DNA from: Paraphysoderma sedebokerense
Taxonomy: Eukaryota > Blastocladiomycota > Physodermatomycetes > Physodermatales > Physodermataceae
NCBI GenBank assembly: GCA_025602915.1
Contig: JAHLJZ010000069.1
Span: forward strand, 62,001 to 126,000
Direction: 5' to 3'
Length of the DNA: 64,000 nucleotides
The notes under the pieces were generated by a model that saw only the letters and a program-made list of their open reading frames with translations, did no database searches and had not been told where the DNA came from. Shown here piece by piece: positions 35,581-46,615 of this stretch. The position numbers and the translations under genes were made by a program. The first letter of the stretch is position 1. Every line of letters starts with the position of its first letter.

Positions 35581-36639
35581 TCACTTCAACAATGGAATAT
35601 ATGTGGTAATATAGAGTGATGGGTTGTTTCTTTTAGAGTTTGTAAGTGATATACGAATTTCAAGTGTGTCTAGAAATGAAGTAAATTTGAGTGTTGAGTT
35701 GCAATGAATAAAACCATTTACCCAGCGTATCCGAACGTGGGGCGATTATGTGAACTTAAGTATTGGACAAATGGAATGGCGGACGGAAAGTGTAGTCGGA
35801 GGAGTGCCCAATAAAAGCTGCAAAGCTGCGGGTAATATAAGGATTCGATCACGTTATGTCAACCAGCATGTCGGAGTTGGATGTCATACATGGAGAAAGC
35901 GTTATTTCGAGATCGAGCAATACGGCGATCGATTGAACTAAGAATAAGTACTTCGAAATGAACCGTACATCTGTCTCGAGAATTTCAAGGCGGATTGCTG
36001 AGTTCGCACTGTTAAGAAGAAAAGATAACGTCGATGCCGTAATTTAATCAATCCGATGGAAATTCGAACAACGGAGAGATTGATAACGAACTATGCATTG
36101 AAGAGTATAGAACGTATAGCCTTGTGTTCATTTCTAGAACAACATCTTAATAACGTCGTCATTAATCCATTCTCCAGATCCCCATGCTCAAGCCTTTAAA
36201 TAGAGGATACGAAATAAGAATTCTCTGAGCGGATGAACTCTGTTCAACACCTCTTCAATACCCCATTATGTGAATTCGGACAGACGTTAGATACGCCGTT
36301 CTCCAATTTACGGTACTTGTAGCGCACGTGAAGTTACGTATTGCCCAATATTTACGATTAAATGATATCTGCGATAAAGGCAAGCACGGCTCCGTGTAAA
36401 TCGACCACCGCCAACACCATTCAATTGTATGTTTGTTTTAGGAGGGAAGAAAAGAATATTTTACGAATGTACACAGCTTCCATGTTGGATTGGAGACGAG
36501 ATGTAAGGATCACATCAATCCAGCTTCTTGTAAAAAGGTTGTTTCAAAGCCGACTAAGAATTCTTCCCACGTGGACGTAACACATTCGGTCCGAAGCACT
36601 GCTCGACTGGGTGGTCTACAATGAACAAATGATATTGGA
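35581..36639 (-). CDS. Unrecognised intron-rich gene for an all-helical protein (5' end unresolved)
   Basis: Rebuilt from phase-matched exons with no long ORF. Exon A, 36514-36639, holds CVTSTWEEFLVGFETTFLQE. Exon B, 36317-36368, holds YHLIVNIGQYVTSRALQ. Exon C, about 36085-36185, holds HGDLENGLMTTLLRCCSRNE. Exon D, about 35850-36011, holds ANSAIRLEILETDVRFISKY then LFLVQSIAVLLDLEITL. Exon E, about 35725-35815, holds FYWALLRLHFPSAIPFVQYL. The last exon holds NNPSLYITTYIPLLK and a stop at 35581. Each join keeps the frame (phases 2, 0, 2, 2, 2 in order). The product is rich in amphipathic helices, HEAT/ARM-like in feel. No family was recognised. The start lies above 36639, close to the Chtop-like gene. 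Confidence 0.5.
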
Positions 36640-36890
36640 CTGCGAATAATATCGAAAATCCGATAAAGATTATGCGAATAACAATTGTATCTTCACGTAA
36701 TAAAAGCGCTTTACATAAAAAATAAACAAATCTCATTGTACACGATGAACATTCGACGACACACGTTGAACTGGAGAAGCCAAACACTATGTTAGACAAC
36801 GAGCGAATGAAATTTAAGAATTGAGGGAGATATTTACCTTATGATGATTCAATAGCGAGAATTCCAACCATTGATGTATACTATGCCAAT

Positions 36891-37484
36891 TTATGATTCC
36901 ATCTCAACATCACCTTGCTTCAAGTAATCGTCTAATTCTTTGTCCAGCTGTTCCTGCGTCACAGGAGTTGCTTGTGCAGGTCGTGGTTGATTTCTTCGGC
37001 GGTTTCCACCTCGGCCACCTCTGGATGCTCCACGATTCCCACCTCGGCTGCTACCGCCTCTTGCATTAGCCTGAGTGCCAGAAGAACGCCCAGGTTTTTC
37101 ACCTAGTCGTCGGAAGACTGAGGGGTTGGCTCGATTTGATGCACCAGAAGCGGTATAAACGGCACCACCTCTGCGATTTGTATTGTCGGCAGCCGGCTGA
37201 CCCGGAACGTTGCGTCTGTTGAAGTTTGATGTGCCTTGACGAGAAACTTCAGTCTGCATGGATTGAGTCACCGGGATTCCTCTTCTCTGCATTTGAGCGT
37301 TGAAACGAGCGGATGCTTGTTGGCCAACTGTCCTGGCAACTCGATTAGTTTGTTGAATTTGACGCTGCTGAGCAAAACGTTCGGAGAGTGTTTGTGGGGG
37401 TTGAGTAGCTGCAGGAGTTCGGCCCGGTACAACGACGGCCGGTTGAGGAGGGTTTCGAACGGTACGGGATTGGCTTGAAAACAT
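36891..37484 (-). CDS. Chtop/FOP-like RGG protein (mRNA export adaptor type)
   Basis: Intronless, about 197 residues, starting at the first ATG (MFSSQSRTVRNPPQPAVVVP). The middle is Gln/Arg/Asn-rich and low in complexity. An RGG block follows (GGSSRGGNRGASRGGRGGNR), a likely target of arginine methylation. The C-terminus VTQEQLDKELDDYLKQGD matches the conserved end shared by Chtop (FOP) and ALY/Yra1-type export adaptors, where it contacts the helicase UAP56/Sub2. No RRM is present, which favours a Chtop-like rather than an ALY-like protein. It is divergent from the SRA1-like gene 493 bp away. Confidence 0.7.
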   Translation of the reverse strand: MFSSQSRTVRNPPQPAVVVPGRTPAATQPPQTLSERFAQQRQIQQTNRVARTVGQQASARFNAQMQRRGIPVTQSMQTEVSRQGTSNFNRRNVPGQPAADNTNRRGGAVYTASGASNRANPSVFRRLGEKPGRSSGTQANARGGSSRGGNRGASRGGRGGNRRRNQPRPAQATPVTQEQLDKELDDYLKQGDVEMES

Positions 37485-37977
37485 TTTTGAATGGATGGAG
37501 ATCACTTGGATGGATTGCTCGAGAGATATGTAGTTGGATATCTGGATGATTGGTGTTTTAATGTGTAGAATGTGGATGGAAAACGGTTAACGGGGATGTT
37601 GGAACTTGGAGACTGGGGGGCAACTGTATCAGGGAAGAGAAGGGGGGTCAGCGGGAGGCAAAATCAAAGTCATCCACACATGTCGCAGACAAAACTCAAA
37701 AGGACATACCGGCAATAAAGACTAAGGGGGATGTATCAAGAATAAATTATGAGTTGGTTGATTGAGTGATGGATAAAAGCTATCTATATATCCTTACGGG
37801 CGAGGGAATGGAAGGGAATGCGAGGGAAGAAAAGACGATGGACGAGAAAATCCAAGTACACGTGGTTTACACGTGAAAGCACGTGATTTGAAAACCTTAA
37901 CAAATTAATACACTGAACTCCACTTCCTCTTGCAACCAGCGGGATTGAGCGTGATATATTACATTAATATATTCCCA
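37485..37977. other. Divergent promoter between Chtop-like and SRA1-like genes
   Basis: Besides the E-box cluster it holds purine-rich runs (gaagggaatgcgagggaag near 37810). No coding sequence seen. Confidence 0.55.
37859..37885. promoter_or_regulatory. Three CACGTG E-boxes at helical-turn spacing
   Basis: CACGTG occurs at 37859-37864, 37870-37875 and 37880-37885, with start-to-start spacings of 11 and 10 bp. They lie in the 493-bp divergent promoter between the Chtop-like and SRA1-like genes, 93 bp upstream of the latter's ATG. Such sites bind bHLH factors (Cbf1, MYC/MITF type). Cooperative binding on one DNA face is inference. Confidence 0.55.
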
Positions 37978-38759
37978 ATGGCAAAGTCGTTCCAGGACCC
38001 AAGCGTCGGCGCATCCATCAACGGATGGAACGATCCTAAACCAGGTAAATTGGCAATCATCGCAATACGGATATTCGCTTTCGATGGTGTCTTTCATAAT
38101 GTGTTGTATTCGATGCGACTGCACTTCTTGTGCTAATCTCCTCGCTATTATAAACAGGTCTATTTGCTGTCACCAAGAGTTCCTCGGTGCAGTCTCTGAC
38201 AAATGTCGGTATAACGTCGAAACTGAAAGAGATTATAGAAAAATGCAAGGAAGGCACAGTTGTAAGTACTCGGAAATTGGAGTTGGCCTACCATTTCCAC
38301 ATGAAAGTTGTCCTAATTCTCTACACTTTTCTCCCTCCTTTTCTCAGTCTCAACCACCGAAACACAAGATGGTTGTTGACTGCGAAAAACGGTTAGCAGA
38401 ATTGTTCACAAAGTTAGGAGACGGAGCTGTTCCCGAATTGCTGATGTCCCATCTGTCGGAATTGATGAATGGTGCTATCACTTATATATTGTTTTCTTAA
38501 ACATTCTTTCTCAATTACTTACTTTACTCCTTGAATTATAATGATTGTTTCTGCTGTGATTACACCGAACGACATTGGGTTTTTCCTTTCAACTCGCGTT
38601 TTATCCTCTTGTTCATCCCTCATTAAAACAGCGCTCGACTCAAAGGATTTCACGACTGCCGGAAAGTGTATACAGACGATGAACTCGCAGTTCGTAGACG
38701 AAGCGAAATGGCTGCTGGGATTGAAACGACTTGTTTGCGACATTTACGCTTCGTTATGA
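37978..38759 (+). CDS. SRA1-like protein (steroid receptor RNA activator family)
   Basis: Small helical-bundle protein related to SRA1/SRAP and the C-terminus of Sec31. It starts MAKSFQDPSVGASINGWNDP; the WNDPP-type element is shared with SRA1. Exon 1 is 37978-38044, followed by an exon with GLFAVTKSSSVQSLTNVGIT, a third with VVDCEKRLAELFTKLGDGAV, and a last with ALDSKDFTTAGKCIQTMNSQ and AKWLLGLKRLVCDI. The final W-x-GLKRL motif is the hallmark of the fold. About 140 residues. In fungi this domain may serve COPII or RNA-linked roles, and the exact job here is unknown. Confidence 0.78.
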
Positions 38760-39288
38760 ATCTGAAGGAATGCCGACATCTGCTGCAGAGAGAGTTTAAC
38801 AAGAAGGGCATAATATATAAAGTGCATAAAACCAAAGAAATCTCGCGGTAATTACTTGATGTGGACCAATGACTTTTCATTTATTCATACAAAACAATGG
38901 TTCCAGCACCACGACATGATTCTGTTCGCTTGAACCTAAACCGCTCCTTTTTTGAATTTTAACCAAAATTGTTGCGACTATGTAGACTAGAATGTTACCT
39001 TAATCCTTAGATGTTTCTCTGTAACCCTTAAAGCTATATCGACAGACCTTATTTAATGTAAAATTCAACGAATAATAAAATGGCTGGTTGTAAGTCTTTC
39101 AGACGCCGAGGTAGCCCCATTCCCTCGTTCCTTTTTCTCGAAACGCCACGCTGATTGTTTGCTTTTGCGGGAGAACAATCGAACTTGGAGGAGGAGAACA
39201 AAGGGAATTCAGAATTCTTTGCTCGCATTCAACGACAGCATTATCCACTAGTAACGAATAAGGATAGATAATTCGGTTTACAGCAGTC
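38760..39288. other. Intergenic, nothing recognised
   Basis: The 3' flank of the SRA1-like gene and promoter of the KH-protein gene. No gene or repeat seen. Confidence 0.55.
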
Positions 39289-42200
39289 ATGACAGAAGAA
39301 GAGCAGAGTTCCTCTCCGTCACCAACTCAATCAAGGGAGAAAGGCAGCACCTTCGACGATGCCCTCACCAAAGCAAAATCAATTGCTGCCAAACTTGCCG
39401 TCAAAGCTCCCGCAGAAGATAAAGAAGGTACAATTCAACACACTATCTCTTCTGATGGTTGAAGACTCGATCATAGATTGTACGGTCCTTTGCTCTAATT
39501 TGCTGAACCACTCCGGTTTGGTTGTTTTGTAGGCACTACAACCAGCCAGGAAACATCTGAATCATCCATGCTTGGCAAAAGACCTTTCACGGCAGACGAA
39601 GGAAATCCAACTTTGGAGTCAACAAACGATCAAAGACAGCGAGTGAGAAAACGAAGATCAAGATTCAGTAGTATTCAGAGCAATGTCTCATCACAAAGCA
39701 GCTCAATTCCTTCGGATTTTGAAGATGATTCTGGGGCAGTCAAGGTAGCATCGTATTCGTCCGGCCATACCGTACAGAATCCTATGCCCCAGCCTCCAGT
39801 AGGAGTACCACATGATCCATTCTATTACGGTGGTAGACCCTCTCATACAATGTCATCTACGCCCAGTTACAATAGTAGTTACGAGGTCAGATACTCCTAG
39901 TACGTATCATCCAAGATCGCCATCCGTAGTTCCCTAGACTTTCAAAACTCAAGTTCGCGTGACGTATTCACTCTGATCTTTCCACTAGCGACCAATTTCA
40001 ACACTCGCCAGCGCTAAACGATGTCGCTTTTCCGCAATGGAACAAGCAGCAGCCGTTTACAAATCATCCGAATGGACAACCACCTGTTATTCATGCTTTG
40101 ATGGAAAAGCGGATTGTGTTTAGTGTTCCGAATCGGTATGTCGGTATGATTATCGGCAAATCTGGGGAAAACCTAAAGGTGATCGAAAGCGAGACTGGAG
40201 CTCGTATAACATTCGATAAAGGTATGTTGATACCTCAATTATTAGTGGCAGAAGTTGCCAAATGTTCTTATCCTTTCTTCTTTGCAGACACTCCGCCTGA
40301 TGCGGCGGACCGACAAGTTGCCATCACCGGATCCGAAAAGTCAGTTCAAAGGGCCAGAGAATTAATGGATGAGAATGTTGCAAGTGCCATCGCAAGGATT
40401 GCCGAACGCACTGCACCACCGGTTGTCGCTCGTCCTTTCCATTCTCCTGGTCTCAAAACAGGAGACCCATTGCCAACCGAGTTCATTACGGTTCCGACGC
40501 ATCGTGTGGGCGCTATCATCGGTCATCGAGGGGCGATGATACATGAATTGCAGGATAAAACGGGTTGCAAAATCAATATCAGCCCGTCAGGGGGACAGTA
40601 CGAGACGGAGCGCCCGATAGCCTTAACCGGTACTAGAGAAGCCATTGCAAAGGCGAAGGAGAAAATTTTCAGAATCATGTCCCAAGACACTCGCAAGAAA
40701 AAGCAAAATGTCAGCCGGGTAAACTAACGAACTACTCTATCTAATCTGTGTGTACACATGTTACAGATTATCTTACTTGACAATCCTTAGGCTCCGCCCC
40801 CATACCCTTACGTGGCATTTGAAGCAGAGGAGACTATTTCAATTTCAGCGGATAAAGCTGACTATCTTATTCGTCAAGGTATGTAAAGGATATTTTCATC
40901 GATGAAAATGAGTGGAGAATTTCATCTGGTTCTATAAAGTGTCCGAAATCCAAAATATGTCGTCCTGTCAAGTATTGGTCGAACCGCTATATGGCAATAA
41001 CACAATGAGGAATATCTGTTTACGCGGTATGCATAATTACATGTTCCTATTTATCGTATGACGAATGTTTCAACATTCACCACTAATTTATTGGTATTCG
41101 TTTATCGGGTGACGATATTAATAGGGAATGCACAGAGTATTGATACCGCTAAACGAATAATTTGGGATAAGGTGAATTCATTGAATGTATGTTATTCTAT
41201 AATATTCAGTTGGAACGTTATCATCGAACTTAATCCGTCATTTTCTATTGTCTCTCGCCAACAACGTATTTCCGTTGACTCTGACTTCAAATCTTATGCG
41301 ATTAGAATTCGAATCATAGCCCCAATTACGGACCATACTCTTCACCACCTCCTCAACCGTTCAGTACTCCCCGCAGTACGACTGATCCCCGGCAGTCATC
41401 ATTTGGCCAGCCTACGCATCATACCGCTTTCAACTCTAGCGGATACGGAAACCCTCCTCATAACCACGTAAACATGAGCCAAACAGCTCCTCCTCAATAT
41501 GGCAATCCCGGTTCCTACAATCAGGGGATTAACCCAAGTACGCAGGGCAGGTCTTTCAATACGAGTGCAGTATATAATCCGAGCGGACCAATGGATAAAG
41601 GTACACAGGGATACGTTCAACCAATTCAAAACGTAGCGTCTACTTCGTACAAGCAAAGAGGACGATACTTTACTCAGATGCCAGGGAACAATCCAGATCC
41701 GTACCCTTCAGCCAAAAGGTTTAGTCCGAATGTGGGTGGTCAAGGCTACAGTTCTATCGAAAGTAATTTCTCTATATCAGGTCAGTCGCAAGGTAGGATT
41801 CAAGTCTACTAAGATTGCCGAATGTAATGCAGATAGTTGGTAACTCCTTTTGTTCCTAGGGTCTTCATTCTATCCCCAGGTGCCTCCATCCGGACAAGCA
41901 AGTCCCTATACCTCTATGCAGTCTCAGCAAACGCCGATGCCGAATAGTCAACAATTTCCACAGGGATATTCTCAGCAAATCCCGCCGGGTTGTTCTCAAC
42001 AAATTCCAACTCAACAAATGACAATTCCTCCGCCAGGTTACTCAGTCCCCAATCAGCAGACGCAGTCTTATCCGTTCCAGCCGCAAATGAACCCCGTTGG
42101 TACTTTGCATGTCGCCCCTCCGCAACCTGTAACTGATCCGAATTCAAGCTCTTCCAATAATCGAACACCAACAGCACAACAGGATTCTCGGATGCAACCT

Positions 42201-42464
42201 CCCAACCCTCAATCGAGCTCGTCCACGATCAACCCAGATTACTCTAAATATTATCAAAGCTACCTCTCATGGTGCCAGCAACAACCACCAAATCCGCAAC
42301 CATCTTCAACATCCCAAATGCCAGTACAAATGCCTACCGGTTCTGTGACGCGACCTTACCAGCCAATGCAGCAGGCGTCAACGCATCCGTCTGGTTCTGG
42401 ACAAGAAGCTAATTCATCATCTCATAATGTTCCTCCAAATTCCTCGCAGTCCAAAGATGTATAG
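39289..42464 (+). CDS. FUBP/KHSRP-like multi-KH-domain RNA/DNA-binding protein
   Basis: Nucleic-acid binding regulator of transcription, splicing or mRNA decay. It starts MTEEEQSSSPSPTQSREKGS; exon 1 is 39289-39427 and exon 2 begins at 39533. An Arg/Ser-rich N-terminus holds a basic patch (RQRVRKRRSRF). KH1 is IVFSVPNRYVGMIIGKSGEN (GKSG loop). KH2 is FITVPTHRVGAIIGHRGAMI (GHRG loop). A third, diverged KH (ISISADKADYLIRQVSEIQN ... AQSIDTAKRIIW) lacks the GxxG loop. The C-terminal 330 residues are Gln/Pro/Ser/Tyr-rich, with a YYQSYLSWCQQQPP element that recalls the tyrosine-rich repeats of FUBP. The exon join between about 39885 and 39990 could not be settled, and several later introns are only approximate. 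Confidence 0.85.
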
Positions 42465-43232
42465 TATTCTGCTCCGTAGAATTAAGTATTGCATGTGTAG
42501 AAGAGAAAAAAAATATCAGAACTGACTCTGCTGGTTTTTGTGCATGAAGTTGAGTGATCTGAAAATGAAAGTGTAGTTGGTTAACGAGATACGAGTTTAA
42601 ATTACAGCCGATTCGTTTTTTTGATCAGATATTGAACAACTGTGTATCTTGTTTACAGAGTATACTACATCGGCCGTTCGATATTGATAAAAGCCTTTTT
42701 AATTACTGTTTACCAGTTTCGCATTCTTGGTCGCGTACAACTTTTCTTCTTTGTGTAGTGGTAGTGGTTTTTACATGGCTTTTTTTGATTGTGGTGTATC
42801 GTGTCCTAGATCGGTGATAATAATCTCACTTTTGAAAATATATTTTGTGTATCAGAAGGATTCTTTTGTGTGTGTCAGAGACTGCAGTGGAGACGACCAA
42901 AGTGATATGTTTGTAAAGTTGCGGCATGAGTAAACATTTGTTCAATCTTTCAATCAAAAATTGGTTTGCAAATAACAGTAAGGCTTACTTATTAAATGGG
43001 CATACTGGATCAGCGAGCGCGACCTTGTAATTCAGTGACAAGTTGGTAGATTCGCAAAGGCAGCAAATTAATAGCACATATGTACAGTTCATTGTATTTT
43101 TTTCTTGATTTCATAGCAGATTTGAGCGCTCCAAGATTCCTATTCCATCCAAGGTTATCGTCAAAGATATTGATACCAGCGTTAACCACAACTAACTCAA
43201 AATAGTCAAGGTTCAATGAATTCATTCCCCAT
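42465..43232. other. Convergent intergenic region
   Basis: Lies between the KH-protein stop and the EMC5 stop. Contains T-rich runs and short chance ORFs. No gene, RNA or repeat recognised. Confidence 0.55.
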
Positions 43233-44236
43233 TTACTTTTTCTTGTCGTCCTCGGATGAAGTGGAGTTTGAACGCGAAAACAAAAATTTACCACGGTGGT
43301 TATACGAAACAAATGAGAGTCGTGAATCGAGGGAATCAATTGATCTAGATTATGGTTACCGATCGATAAGGGAGTGAAATTAGGTTGATGGAGATGGTGC
43401 GGAGTGAAGAAAGACGAGGGGACGGGACGTTGAAGAGGAATGGTGGAAGTGATGAGTTTGAGGTTAACGGAATATATGTTTGATGAATATTATGAAACAG
43501 CAATGAGAAAGAAAGAATTAAGTTAAAGATTTTGTAATACATAGGATCAAAATATCCGCAATGTAAGCGATAATCAATAACGAATTTTGAAAGAACTCAC
43601 TTTTTCAACAATTCTGATTCCAAAGCAACAGCTTTTAACGTCCCCGATACACTCGTTATACCAAAAAAACAAATCACCATGCCTACTAACGCTTCCAGTA
43701 TTATCTGTTATTTCAGTTATCGTAATCCAGAGTTAAATGATACAAGCCCAGGTGTTGGTCCGTTGGTTGGTTGGTGTGTTTGAAAACACAATAGACGAAG
43801 AAATCACAGATAGAAGGAGTTGGTTGAAATTGAGTATGCAAGAAATAGGTGAAAAGAATGGATTCGGAATAAAGAGAGGATAGGTGAGTACAGTAGCTGT
43901 AACTTTGAATGAAGAAATATAATGTATAAAAGCTTACATCAATTGTTAACCCTTCGTCCAACTTTTCCACGGCCTTTAGATAATTGATATCTATAACCAC
44001 AAGTTATTACCAGAATCCAAATCCAGTGGACATGACATTATAACATTCAAAAGGATTTGAAGAGTGAAGAACAGTTAGATATCAAGAACCGGTAAAAGAA
44101 ACCCAAGTAAACCGAAGAACGGTAAACGGAGCAAGAATTAAAACTTACGTTCTACGGCAGAATAAGCGGCATGACAAAGTAATATAAATCCTGTAGCGTA
44201 TACTATTCGACCAATATTTGACGTTGATTCTGACAT
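43233..44236 (-). CDS. EMC5: ER membrane protein complex subunit 5 (EMC5/MMGT)
   Basis: Membrane subunit of the EMC insertase. Four exons join in phase: 44149-44236, 43938-43990, 43601-43704 and 43233-43344. The start MSESTSNIGRIVYATGFILL continues into CHAAYSAVEHINYLKAVEKL, matching the family's LAHAAYSAAQHRSY. Next come DEGLTIDIILEALVGMVICF (second helix, cf. LPIDIVLQTLLAF) and FGITSVSGTLKAVALESELL. The last exon has RLSFVSYNHRGKFLF, the conserved F-NHRG motif, and a short acidic then basic tail (EDDKKK). Two transmembrane helices, 118 residues. The introns are large relative to the exons, which hides the gene from ORF searches. Confidence 0.93.
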
Positions 44237-44692
44237 GACGGATGTGATTGTATATGTAGTTGGGAGGGCGATGTCAGTGAAATTTGGGTTTTTTGCGAGT
44301 TGGAAGGCGGGAAGTAAGTGAGGTTTGCAAGAAGCGCGCAGACTGCTGGTGCATTTTTATCGATATTATATTATTTTGTTTCAAGAGATTTAGATAATTA
44401 TAGACAATTATTAGGAGTCTTTTTTATAGTGTGGATGAGTTAAAATATACATGGTGTTTCTTTTTGCTTTCTTTCGCTTGATAACAACTACTACAATGTT
44501 CAGATTGAGATGTTTCTTTTTTTCTCTGTTTTTCATTTTTTTTGTCATTTAGCTTTGTTTTGTTTTTTGGTTTTTTTTGTTTAATATAATTTAGCAGAAA
44601 TAGAATTCATGACTCGTATTTTACACAGTTGAATAAACCGTATGCACCAGACAAATCAGACAACCTCCAAATTTCCTGCAAATCCAACTTTC
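44237..44692. other. EMC5 promoter and TFIIB 3' flank, T-rich
   Basis: Holds a strongly T-rich tract on the plus strand (about 44515-44582), i.e. an A-rich 3' flank for TFIIB on the minus strand. No gene seen. Confidence 0.55.
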
Positions 44693-46400
44693 TTAGGCGC
44701 TCGGTAGGAACTCTAACCTGCCTATCTTCTTCATTTCGTCCGTCAACAAGGTATCCCTATTCGAATACAAAACTTTATACGCCTGCTTAATGGTTCCGTC
44801 ACTCACACCTACCACGGGAGCAATCTCTTTAGCAGATTTGGGACTCCCGTATAAATGTGATACCATATATATACATGCTCCGGCAATGGATATGGGGGAT
44901 CGACCGGACAAGCCTATTAGATCTTTTGCTTTTGATGCAACGCTTGCAGATGCACGCTGTACTTCCAACGGTAAACCGAGATTGGAGCAGTATCGGGACA
45001 TGAGATCAGCAGAGTCCATCCCTTTGATGGCGGTATTGAGATGGGCAGATAGAAGTTTGTAGACACGACCGATTTCTATTGGGTTCAATAGTAATGTTAT
45101 GAGAAGGTAGCAACATTTTTCTAACGGTTAATATCACGGAAGACAAAAGGGTAATTCAAAGAGAATGGATTCATACCTTTCTTTGGAACCTTGGTAAGAT
45201 GCGTAATTTCCTTGAATGTACGAGGAACACCTGCCTGTCTGCAAGCGATTACAATACACACAGCAATAATGGCATCTTGGTTCTTGCCTTTTAACAGTTT
45301 CTCATCATCCACCTGTTTATACATTTGCTTGGCAACATCAGCAACAGATCGTGGCAGCGAAATACGCTCGGCTAGATTTTGGATATCTTTAAATGCTTGC
45401 AATATATTGCGTTCGCCTCGAGCGGCCGAAGTCCTTGCATGTACTTTGGACAAATCTCTCGCCGAACCTTTACCACCGTCCATCGCGCCGATAACGGTTT
45501 CGAGCCCGAGTCTCTGCCCAAGCAGTGGATCTATTCACGAGGGTCGTTCAGAAGCACGAGGAAAGATGGCAAAAAAAATTGCAAAATGTTTTATTGAATG
45601 TTTCGTTGCGTAGTCAGATAGTATGATTGGGTAATGTAGGCGAACGAGTGAGTTCATCCGTTACGTTTTGATCATTAAAATTGAACAGAATTTTGCCAGA
45701 ACAGTCAGAAACTCCGCCGGATAATCTTCTATAAGAAATACGACGGGAGATTGACTACGACATCGCATAACAGCAACCCTAACTGCTACAACCAACTCCA
45801 ACTGTAACAGCATTGCGAGAATATTAACAAGATGGGATGGATTGGACAGTGTAGAATTGCTGTAATGCGATGCCATCAGTCAAAAGGGAATACAAACCGG
45901 CAGCAGCACCCACACGGGAAGGGTCATCACCGCCTTCGTCGTTAGCAAAAGTTCGCCATTCACTTCTAGTGTCTATAATTCTATCTCCTAACACCAGGCC
46001 ACAATTTCCACACACCAAGTCACCTTGTTGTCGATGGCAGATGCAACAAAAAGACCGAATAAAAGTTGAGGTTTAAACATTTCAGATGTGGGTACATGGA
46101 AACAACCGGAGACAGCCAATTCAATTAGTAAGAGTATTTAGTAAAGAAAAACAAATAAAAAGAAGGCTAAGTATGCCATCCATTCTTGGGCAATCCATCC
46201 CTCATAAATGAATGGAAAAGTTGTATTCAAAAGTTTATACCTTGCTTGAAATCTTCAACAATGTTTGGAACCTCATCTCTGCAGTTCCGACACATGAGAG
46301 TCAGATTCAGATCCGCTCTCTGCTTGGCAGTGGGCAGATGGTATGCTGCTGAGACGGAGGTGTCCGCTGGCTGTTGAAGTTCGTAAGCAGAGTTGTCCAT
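44693..46400 (-). CDS. SUA7: Transcription initiation factor IIB (TFIIB)
   Basis: General RNA polymerase II factor bridging TBP-promoter DNA and polymerase. It starts [20 protein letters not shown]. The N-terminal zinc ribbon is split by an intron: LTLMCRNC in exon 1, then [20 protein letters not shown]. The B-reader/linker part is [18 protein letters not shown]. Two cyclin repeats follow ([40 protein letters not shown]), with [20 protein letters not shown] in the second. The C-terminus ends [20 protein letters not shown]. About five exons. Length (about 340 residues) fits the family. It is divergent from isoaspartyl dipeptidase across 215 bp. Confidence 0.95.
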
Positions 46401-46501
46401 GTCCTACTCTCTTCTGTAATGTGGGACCCAATTTTATCCGAGGACAGAAGAGGAGGAATTCGATGGGGGGAAGGGAACGGAATTTTACCTGACCATCCGC
46501 G

Positions 46502-46509
46502 TGACGTCA
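46502..46509. promoter_or_regulatory. CRE-like palindrome TGACGTCA in divergent promoter
   Basis: Perfect palindrome 101 bp upstream of the TFIIB start and 106 bp upstream of the dipeptidase start, so it sits midway. It is followed by an AT-rich tatattaatatatt that could be a TATA-like element for either gene. Motif evidence only. Confidence 0.45.
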
Positions 46510-46615
46510 CATGATCTATATTAATATATTGAGCTGACCAGGCCTTGCTTCAGATACGTATATTAATGTCGGGCCATCCTTCCGATAAGGGAGTTGAGTG
46601 CATTATCAGTAAAGT

